From Flavobacteriales bacterium (GTDB taxonomy: Bacteria; Bacteroidota; Bacteroidia; Flavobacteriales_D; Parvicellaceae): a DNA stretch of 64,000 nt. The stretch is from the NCBI GenBank assembly GCA_029251405.1, contig JAQXDK010000007.1, positions 1 to 64,000 on the forward strand, read 5' to 3'. Positions 58,017 to 64,000 of the stretch are shown piece by piece (position 1 is the stretch's first letter; each line of letters begins with the position of its first letter). Position numbers and translations under genes: made by a program. The notes beneath the pieces are model-generated. The model ran no database searches and had not been told where the DNA came from. It worked only from the letters and a program-made list of their open reading frames with translations.

Positions 58017-59660
58017 ATGATGAAATTTGATTTACCAAAAGAACAATCTTCCATTATTAAAGTAATTGGTGTTGGAGGAGGTGGTAGTAATGCAGTTAAC
58101 CACATGTATCGACAAGGAATTAAAGGAGTTGACTTTGTTGTATGTAATACGGATCATCAAGCTTTAGATACAAGTCCAGTTCCAACTAAAATCCCTTTAG
58201 GGCAAAGTTTAACTGAGGGTAGAGGTGCAGGTTCTATTCCTGATGTTGGTAAAAATGCAGCCATTGAAAATTTAGAAGATGTAAATGAAATTCTAGCAAA
58301 AAATACTAAAATGATTTTTGTTACTGCTGGTATGGGCGGAGGAACAGGAACTGGTGCAGCTCCTGTAATTGCTCAAGCTGCAAAAGATATGGGAATTTTA
58401 ACAGTAGGTATTGTAACCGTCCCATTTACTTTTGAAGGTAGAAAAAGAAGATCTCAGGCAGAGGAGGGTATCGATAAAATGAGAGAGGCTGTCGACACAT
58501 TATTAGTTATTAATAATGACAAGTTAAGGGAAATGTTTGGTAATTTAACTCTAGTTAATGCCTTTGAAAACGCAGATGACGTTCTAGCCATTGCTGCTAA
58601 GGGAATTGCAGAAGTAATATCAGTAACTGGACAAATAAACGTAGACTTTAACGACGTTAACACCGTCATGAAAGATAGTGGTGTTGCTATTATGGGTTCT
58701 GCAGAGGCAGAAGGTGAAAATAGAGCAACTAAATGTGTTGAGAGCGCATTAAACTCTCCATTACTTAACGATAATAATATAGATGGAGCTAAGTATGTTC
58801 TTCTTAACATTACTTACGGTTCTCAAGCAGTTTTAATGGACGAAATTTCAGACATTACAGATTACATTCAACAAGAAGCAGGTAGTACTGCAGACGTTAT
58901 TTGGGGACATGGATATGATGAATCTCTAGGTGATAAGTTATGTGTAACTATTATTGCAACAGGATTTAATACTCTTCCTCATACTGGACTTTCAATGAAA
59001 GCGCCAAAGAAAAATAAAATGCTTTTAGAAGAAGATGCCAACAATGAAATTATAAAAGAAGATGTTACTCCATCTTTTTCTGACACAGTTGAAGAAGTTA
59101 AAGAGGAAACTACAATAGTAGATCACGATTATGAAGATGAAATGACTAAATATGTTTTTAACGAAGACCAAGATCTAGACCATAGCACTAGTGACGAAAC
59201 TTTAGAGCCTCAAGTAACAGAAAATACTACTATTCATCAACCAAAATTAGAGGATGATGGAAAAATTAGATTTTTGCTTGAGGACGATGAAAACTTAAAT
59301 CCAGAAATGGATCTGCAAGATGAGAAGGAACCCACTCTTGAGAATTTAACTGTAGAAAACAATAATTCTGAAGACCAACCTCATACAAATGAAGATAAAA
59401 CTTTGGAATCTAGAGAAGTATCACAAGAGAGAATAGAAAGAATCAGAAAAGCTACCGAAAAGCTTAGGTCTCCTTTGGGTTTAAATGAAATGGAAAGTGA
59501 ACCTGCTTACAAAAGAAGAAATATTGACTTAAAGGATGTGAAATATTCTGACGACTCAAGTAGCTCAAAGTATACACTATGGGAAAACATTAACGATAGT
59601 GGGGAAAAAGAGTCTGGTCTAAGTGATAATAACAGTTTCTTACACGACAACGTAGACTAA
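58017..59660 (+). CDS. ftsZ: Cell division protein FtsZ
   Basis: Tubulin-like GTPase that forms the division ring. Residues ~14-330 contain the GTPase core: IGVGGGGSNAVNHMY, the tubulin signature GMGGGTGTGAAPVIA, and VINNDKLR. A long acidic linker of about 150 residues follows (rich in Asp, Glu, Ser), then a basic RRN region and the conserved flavobacterial end LSDNNSFLHDNVD, a different C-terminal peptide from the DIPxFLR tip of Proteobacteria. The 547-residue length is due to the linker. Initiation may be at the first or second Met. Confidence 0.97.
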   Translation: MMKFDLPKEQSSIIKVIGVGGGGSNAVNHMYRQGIKGVDFVVCNTDHQALDTSPVPTKIPLGQSLTEGRGAGSIPDVGKNAAIENLEDVNEILAKNTKMIFVTAGMGGGTGTGAAPVIAQAAKDMGILTVGIVTVPFTFEGRKRRSQAEEGIDKMREAVDTLLVINNDKLREMFGNLTLVNAFENADDVLAIAAKGIAEVISVTGQINVDFNDVNTVMKDSGVAIMGSAEAEGENRATKCVESALNSPLLNDNNIDGAKYVLLNITYGSQAVLMDEISDITDYIQQEAGSTADVIWGHGYDESLGDKLCVTIIATGFNTLPHTGLSMKAPKKNKMLLEEDANNEIIKEDVTPSFSDTVEEVKEETTIVDHDYEDEMTKYVFNEDQDLDHSTSDETLEPQVTENTTIHQPKLEDDGKIRFLLEDDENLNPEMDLQDEKEPTLENLTVENNNSEDQPHTNEDKTLESREVSQERIERIRKATEKLRSPLGLNEMESEPAYKRRNIDLKDVKYSDDSSSSKYTLWENINDSGEKESGLSDNNSFLHDNVD

Positions 59661-60116
59661 ATGGGTAATAGTATTGCAGACCAAATACCTGTAGATTTAA
59701 AAAATGCCATGCTTTCAAAGGCAAAGGTTGAAATAGCAACTTTAAGAGCTGTTAAATCTGCCTTTTTATTAGAAAACACTAAAGAAGGAAGTACAGGTGA
59801 GATATCAGACGAAGTAGCCTTACAGCTAATTTCAAAGTTATATAAGCAAAGAATGGATGCCCATGCTATATACATCGATCAAAAACGAGAAGATCTAGCT
59901 GAAGAAGAAGCGCAACAAGCTAAAATCTTGGAAAAATATTTACCAAAACAATTAACTGAAGAAGAAGTTCGTGAACAATTAAAGCTTATTGTAGCTCAAG
60001 TTGGTGCAACTTCAATGTCAGATATGGGGAAGGTTATGGGAATGGCCATGGGTAAATTAAAAGGGAAAGCAGATGGTGCTGTAATATCTAAATTAGTAAA
60101 GGAAGTTTTGAATTAA
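59661..60116 (+). CDS. yqeY: GatB/YqeY-domain protein
   Basis: A 151-residue helical protein related to the tail domain of GatB, which binds tRNA. Signatures: MLSKAKVEIATLRAVKSA, LVLQ-like VALQLISKLYKQRMDA, EEAQQAKILEKYLPKQLTEEEV (in parts), and MGKVMGMAMGKLKGKADG. It begins directly after the ftsZ stop. Its role outside GatCAB is not established. This position after ftsZ is frequent in Bacteroidota. Confidence 0.92.
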   Translation: MGNSIADQIPVDLKNAMLSKAKVEIATLRAVKSAFLLENTKEGSTGEISDEVALQLISKLYKQRMDAHAIYIDQKREDLAEEEAQQAKILEKYLPKQLTEEEVREQLKLIVAQVGATSMSDMGKVMGMAMGKLKGKADGAVISKLVKEVLN

Positions 60117-60117
60117 A

Positions 60118-60759
60118 ATGGATTTTTTAGATCCTAAAATCGAGCAATACACTTTACAACATTGTGAACCTGAATCAGAATTACTATACGAATTAAACAG
60201 GCAAACACACTTGCAAATTCTTCAACCAAGAATGTTATCTGGACATCTTCAAGGTAGAATTCTCAGTTCTTACTCAAAAGCTTTAAGCCCCAATAATGTT
60301 TTAGAAATCGGTACTTACACCGGTTACAGTGCTTTATGTATGGCAGAAGGATTGAAAAAAAATGGAACTATTCATACAATTGATATTAATGAAGAGTTAA
60401 CATCATTTACTCAGTCTTTTCTAAATAAATCAAAATTTAATAATCAGATTAAGTTACATGTTGGTAATGCTTTAGATCTTATTCCAACTCTAAAATTAGA
60501 ATGGGATCTTGTTTTTATCGATGCCGATAAAGAAAATTATTCTAATTATTTTGATTTAGTTATTGATCGTGTTCGATCTGGGGGTTGGATTATTGCAGAT
60601 AATGTTCTCTGGAGTGGTAAAGTTTTAAAACCTACTGATAGAAATGATCAAGAAACTGCTGCTTTAAAAGCTTTTAATCAGAAAGTTCATCAAGACCCAA
60701 GAGTAACTAATTTACTGTTGCCAGTTCGAGATGGTATGATGATTCTAATTAAGAAATGA
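60118..60759 (+). CDS. Class I SAM-dependent O-methyltransferase
   Basis: A 213-residue enzyme of the O-methyltransferase family 3 (catechol-O-methyltransferase-like). Motifs: NVLEIGTYTGYSALCMAEG (SAM site), HTIDINEEL, DLVFIDADKENY (metal-binding Asp), and GGWIIADNVLWSGKV with the second metal site. It likely methylates a small phenolic or hydroxylated molecule, but nothing in the context names it. It starts 1 bp after yqeY. Confidence 0.9.
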   Translation: MDFLDPKIEQYTLQHCEPESELLYELNRQTHLQILQPRMLSGHLQGRILSSYSKALSPNNVLEIGTYTGYSALCMAEGLKKNGTIHTIDINEELTSFTQSFLNKSKFNNQIKLHVGNALDLIPTLKLEWDLVFIDADKENYSNYFDLVIDRVRSGGWIIADNVLWSGKVLKPTDRNDQETAALKAFNQKVHQDPRVTNLLLPVRDGMMILIKK

Positions 60760-60789
60760 TATTTAATTAACTACCTATTCAAATTATAT

Positions 60790-60797
60790 TATTTTTG
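60790..60797 (+). promoter_or_regulatory. Bacteroidota -7 box for the S46 peptidase
   Basis: TATTTTTG, an exact TAnnTTTG match, ends 23 nt before the ATG at 60821. Confidence 0.6.
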
Positions 60798-60820
60798 CCT
60801 CAAATTAAACTTATTACAAC

Positions 60821-63061
60821 ATGAAATCTATAATTAAATTCCTATTTACCATTTTTCTAAGTATTAACATGCTATTTGTAAAAGCAGATGAAGGGATGTG
60901 GCTGCCCATGTTACTAGGTGAAGCTACCTATAAAAATATGGTAGAGTGTGGTATAAGATTAACTCCAGAACAAATTTATAATGCCAATAATTCAAGTTTA
61001 AAAGATGCTATTGTTGCTTTAGGTGGTGGATTTTGTACTGGGGAAATCATATCTAATCAAGGTCTTATGATGACCAATCACCACTGTGGTTTTGGAACTA
61101 TTCAAGCGAATAGTACTACTGAAAATGATTATCTAACAGATGGGTTTTGGGCCATGACTAAGGAACAAGAAATTCCAGCAGATTTTGGTGTTTGGTTTTT
61201 AAACAATATTTCAGATGTTACAGACAAGGTTCTCCAAGGACTTAAAGATGACATGACTGAGAAAGAAAGAGATTCATTAATACGTGCAAATTCTAATTCA
61301 TTAAAAACCTCTGCAAATGAGGGTAAAAGTAAAGAAGACTTTGCTGTACAGGTTAAATCTTTTTATTATGGAAACTTGTACTACATGTTTACCTACAATA
61401 TTTATAATGACGTAAGATTGGTAGGAGCTCCACCAAGTTCAATCGGGAAATTTGGAGGTGATACTGATAATTGGATGTGGCCTAGACATACTGGTGATTT
61501 CACGATGTTTAGAGTATATGCTGATAAAGAAAATAATCCTTCTTCTTATAATGAGGAAAATCAACCACTTAAGCCTAAACATTCACTACCAGTTTCGATT
61601 GCTGGAGTTCAAGATGGAGATTATGCAATGATTATGGGCTATCCAGGTAGTACAGATCGCTTTCTAACATCCTGGGGTGTCAAAGAAGCTGTAGAAATTG
61701 AGCAACCAGCAAGAGTTAAAATCCGTAAGATTAAATTAGATATTATGGACGAACAAATGTCAAAAAGTCAGAAGGTTAGGATTCAATACGCCTCTAAATA
61801 TGCTAGAGTTAGTAATTATTGGAAATATTTTATAGGCCAAAGTGAGCAACTGGTGAAAAACAAAGTATTTGATAAAAAGCAAAGCATAGAAAACTCTTTT
61901 TCACTTTGGTATCAAAAGAATAAACTTGATAAAACCTACTCTGAAGCTCTTCCATTAATTGAAAATGCTACAAAAAGTTCCTCAAAATACACCATACCAA
62001 AGGTTTATTTTCAAGAAGCTGTTGTAGGATCTGAATTGATTCTATTTATGTTAAGAAATTTAGGGCCAAGAACTCCAATTTATGGAGCTTTAAAATCTGG
62101 TGAGGGTATTAAAGAAGCAAAAGAAAACCTAATTGCAAAAGCTGAGGCTTACTATAAAGATTATAATGCTGTTATAGACGAAAACACTTTAGCGTCTGTT
62201 TTGTCACTATACGCAAACGATGTAGACAAAGAATTTCAACCAAATTTATTAATCAGTTTAAATGAAAAATATAAAGGGAACTTTAAAAATTTTGCTTCAA
62301 ATTACTTTAAAAAAACTCCATTTAAATCATTGGAACTTTTTAAAGAGTGGGTTAACAACGATAAACTTTCTATTAAAGCAATTGAAAAGGATTTGGTTTA
62401 TCAATTGCAAAATGAATTTTTAGATGTCTACAGATATAAAGTAATGGTTCCAAAATCTTCATTCGATACCGATTATAAAAAAGGTATGAGATTATTTGTT
62501 GATGGATTACAAAAAATGGGAATGAATAAAGCCTCAGATGCTAATTCTACTATGCGATTTACTTATGGAAATGTACTACCATACGATCCAGCTGATGCAG
62601 TTCATTATGACTTTTACACCACATTAGATGGAGTTATGCAGAAAGAAGTGATTACGGAAGATAAGAATCATGAATTTTATGTTCCTCAAAAATTAAAAGA
62701 CTTATATGATTCTAAGGATTTTGGACCCTATGCTAGAAAAGAAGATGGAAAATTACCTGTCGGATTTTTATCTAATAACGACATAACTGGAGGAAACTCA
62801 GGAAGTCCTGTAATTAACTCACATGGTGAACTTATTGGTACTGCATTTGATGGTAACTGGGAAGCTATGAGTGGAGATATTTACTTTGAACCAAATATTC
62901 AAAGAACAATTTCTGTGGACATTAGATATTCCTTGTTTATAATTGATAAATATGCCGGAGCAAAACATTTAATTGATGAAATGAATGTTATTACAGAAAG
63001 GCACATTGATCCTGTAAAAGTAGCATCTACAGACCCAAAGCCTGTACCTGTTAAGAATTAA
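60821..63061 (+). CDS. S46-family dipeptidyl-peptidase, DPP7 type
   Basis: Secreted exopeptidase that releases dipeptides, used in Bacteroidota to feed on peptides. The 746-residue protein has a signal peptide (to about residue 22), catalytic His in MTNHHCGF (87-88), GGDTDNWMWPRHTGDF with the catalytic Asp region, and Ser660 in TGGNSGSPVI. Residue 678 in AFDGNWEAM, 18 after the Ser, is Gly. In S46 enzymes Gly at this site marks DPP7 (hydrophobic P1) and Arg marks DPP11 (acidic P1), so DPP7-like specificity is inferred. Its end overlaps the convergent gene by 11 bp. Confidence 0.9.
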   Translation: MKSIIKFLFTIFLSINMLFVKADEGMWLPMLLGEATYKNMVECGIRLTPEQIYNANNSSLKDAIVALGGGFCTGEIISNQGLMMTNHHCGFGTIQANSTTENDYLTDGFWAMTKEQEIPADFGVWFLNNISDVTDKVLQGLKDDMTEKERDSLIRANSNSLKTSANEGKSKEDFAVQVKSFYYGNLYYMFTYNIYNDVRLVGAPPSSIGKFGGDTDNWMWPRHTGDFTMFRVYADKENNPSSYNEENQPLKPKHSLPVSIAGVQDGDYAMIMGYPGSTDRFLTSWGVKEAVEIEQPARVKIRKIKLDIMDEQMSKSQKVRIQYASKYARVSNYWKYFIGQSEQLVKNKVFDKKQSIENSFSLWYQKNKLDKTYSEALPLIENATKSSSKYTIPKVYFQEAVVGSELILFMLRNLGPRTPIYGALKSGEGIKEAKENLIAKAEAYYKDYNAVIDENTLASVLSLYANDVDKEFQPNLLISLNEKYKGNFKNFASNYFKKTPFKSLELFKEWVNNDKLSIKAIEKDLVYQLQNEFLDVYRYKVMVPKSSFDTDYKKGMRLFVDGLQKMGMNKASDANSTMRFTYGNVLPYDPADAVHYDFYTTLDGVMQKEVITEDKNHEFYVPQKLKDLYDSKDFGPYARKEDGKLPVGFLSNNDITGGNSGSPVINSHGELIGTAFDGNWEAMSGDIYFEPNIQRTISVDIRYSLFIIDKYAGAKHLIDEMNVITERHIDPVKVASTDPKPVPVKN

Positions 63062-63575
63062 ATTTTAACGATTCTTGAAATTCTTTAACTATTTTATTTC
63101 TTGCAGATTGAGCTGGGTTTATGTTCTTAGAAGCAATTAACTCGAAAATCTTAGCACTGTAGTCTAAAGATGAAGAAGTGCTCTTCAAACTGTTTTTAGC
63201 TACGTTAATAAGTTGAACAGTTTCATCTTTAGCATTTAATAATATTTGCCAAGATTTAGGATCTATAAATACCTGTTGTGACATGTTGTGCGTATACTCT
63301 TCTCTAATAATCTTAAGGAGGGCCATATGAAGTGATTCTATAGTCATCCCACTTTTATGTGTTCTTATGAGCATATTACTGGGATCTATTCTTTCTAAAA
63401 ATAAAATGATTCTTTCATAGGCTTGAATTTGAAGTGGGAAAAATTTATTGTTTTTATCCGACCTTATTTTTGAATCAATTTGTTCAATGCTTTTATTATG
63501 GAAATGCTGAAGCATTAAATAGGTTGTTAGTAACATTCCTGCTAAAGGAATAACTAATGTTAATAGTTCTTTCAT
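63051..63575 (-). CDS. Membrane-anchored Bacteroidota protein, function unknown
   Basis: A 174-residue protein with one N-terminal membrane segment (LLTLVIPLAGMLLTTYLML) and a helical cytoplasmic part. KFFPLQIQAYERIILFLERI and DPSNMLIR are striking and resemble a conserved uncharacterised Bacteroidota family. The frame opens earlier (63611), but ATG 63575 places the membrane segment at the usual position. It is monocistronic and divergent from the aminotransferase gene. No function can be named. Confidence 0.75.
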   Translation of the reverse strand: MKELLTLVIPLAGMLLTTYLMLQHFHNKSIEQIDSKIRSDKNNKFFPLQIQAYERIILFLERIDPSNMLIRTHKSGMTIESLHMALLKIIREEYTHNMSQQVFIDPKSWQILLNAKDETVQLINVAKNSLKSTSSSLDYSAKIFELIASKNINPAQSARNKIVKEFQESLKFNS

Positions 63576-63590
63576 AGTTGTTATACGTAT

Positions 63591-63598
63591 TAAACATA
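63591..63598 (-). promoter_or_regulatory. Likely -7 box for the uncharacterised gene at 63051-63575
   Basis: The minus strand reads TATGTTTA (TAnnTTTG with final A), 15 nt before the ATG at 63575. It favours that start over the upstream one at 63611. Confidence 0.35.
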
Positions 63599-63669
63599 TC
63601 ATTTGTTTCAAAAGTGAATAACCTGTTTATTTCTTTTTAATTAATTTTTTTTCAAATTCTATAAATATT

Positions 63670-63677
63670 TAATTTTG
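63670..63677 (+). promoter_or_regulatory. Bacteroidota -7 box for the aminotransferase gene
   Basis: TAATTTTG, an exact TAnnTTTG match, ends 19 nt before the ATG at 63697. Confidence 0.6.
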
Positions 63678-63696
63678 GACGTATAAATATTTAATA

Positions 63697-64000
63697 ATGG
63701 ATAATACTTCAATTAGAGTTAATAAACTCTCTGAATCAGCAACAATAGCAATGGCTAGAAAGGCCCGGGAATTAAAATCTCAAGGAGAAGATATTATTAG
63801 CTTAAGTTTAGGAGAGCCTGATTTCAACACTCCTGATTTTATTAAAGAAGCTGCTGTTGAAGGAATTCATCAAAACTATTCGAAGTATATGCCTGTTAAT
63901 GGATATCTTGATTTAAGGGAGTCTATTGTAGATAAATTTAAAAGAGACAACGGTATTCAATATAATGTTGATCAGATTGTGGTCTCTACAGGAGCTAAAC
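63697..64000 (+). CDS. Class I/II aminotransferase (aspartate aminotransferase-like), 3' end missing
   Basis: The frame is open from ATG 63697 to the window edge, giving 101 residues. It matches the N-terminus of AT-class I pyridoxal phosphate enzymes of the aspartate aminotransferase Ib subgroup: ATIAMARKARELKSQGEDII, LSLGEPDFNTPDFIKEAA, YMPVNGYLDLRESI and IVVSTGAK, quoted in parts. The PLP-binding Lys lies beyond the edge. Substrate (aspartate or another amino acid) cannot be settled from this part. Confidence 0.9.
   Translation, partial: MDNTSIRVNKLSESATIAMARKARELKSQGEDIISLSLGEPDFNTPDFIKEAAVEGIHQNYSKYMPVNGYLDLRESIVDKFKRDNGIQYNVDQIVVSTGAK

Overview
The window is AT-rich chromosomal DNA from a member of the Bacteroidota, most likely the Flavobacteriales. 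The evidence is the gliding genes gldB and gldC, a type IX secretion C-terminal sorting domain, a SusC-like TonB receptor, a monomeric isocitrate dehydrogenase, an S46 dipeptidyl-peptidase, a glycine-lipid acyltransferase pair, promoters of the Bacteroidota type (TAnnTTTG), and start codons that lack Shine-Dalgarno sequences. No rRNA, tRNA, CRISPR array, insertion sequence or phage gene was seen. The longest stretch without a gene is 236 bp (43818-44053). Coding is very dense: many genes overlap by 4 bp, and six of seven convergent gene pairs overlap, abut or are separated by 1 bp. This looks like a streamlined, possibly marine, genome.

Layout. 1-6071: the end of the ribosomal protein operon (rplO partial, secY, map, infA, rpmJ, rpsM, rpsK, rpsD, rpoA, rplQ), closed by a clear intrinsic terminator. 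6106-11555: carA, eno, a GH25 lysozyme and monomeric NADP-isocitrate dehydrogenase. 11557-16626 (minus): two outer-membrane proteins, trmB, gldC and gldB, divergent from a PorT-family barrel gene and nadE. 18469-21462 (minus): purK-purE-ferredoxin reductase-ferredoxin, divergent from hpt-adk-obg-PAP2-crcB (21559-24601). 24598-27383 (minus): polyprenol-phosphate glycosyltransferase, dihydroorotase, a DUF4296-like lipoprotein and a small Cys-rich lipoprotein. 27464-30212: a type IX-secreted LVIVD-repeat protein, then the Fe-S factors mrp and nfu. 30214-32682 (minus): a TonB-dependent receptor.

32802-37141 is one compact carotenoid operon. A CarH-like MerR/B12-domain regulator is followed by crtI, crtB, crtZ and a fused CrtYcd lycopene cyclase, enough to make zeaxanthin from GGPP. 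The regulator keeps the Trp-x9-Glu-His motif and the axial His of the B12 photoreceptor CarH, so light control of pigment is the natural prediction. Next come an ArsC-like reductase, an orphan histidine kinase, two tandem Omp28-like thioredoxin-fold lipoproteins, a glycosyltransferase that appears to begin with CTG, engB, and a glsB/glsA-like glycine-lipid pair.

44054-59660 is a full dcw (division and cell wall) cluster: mraZ, rsmH, ftsL, ftsI, murE, mraY, murD, a free-standing MurD C-terminal-domain protein, ftsW, murG, murC, ftsQ, ftsA, ftsZ. The free-standing MurD-like domain (51878-52363) is the most unexpected gene in the window. The window ends with a YqeY protein, an O-methyltransferase, an S46 peptidase, an uncharacterised membrane-anchored protein and the start of an aminotransferase gene that runs off the edge.

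All calls rest on reading the sequence and on family knowledge. No database search was run.
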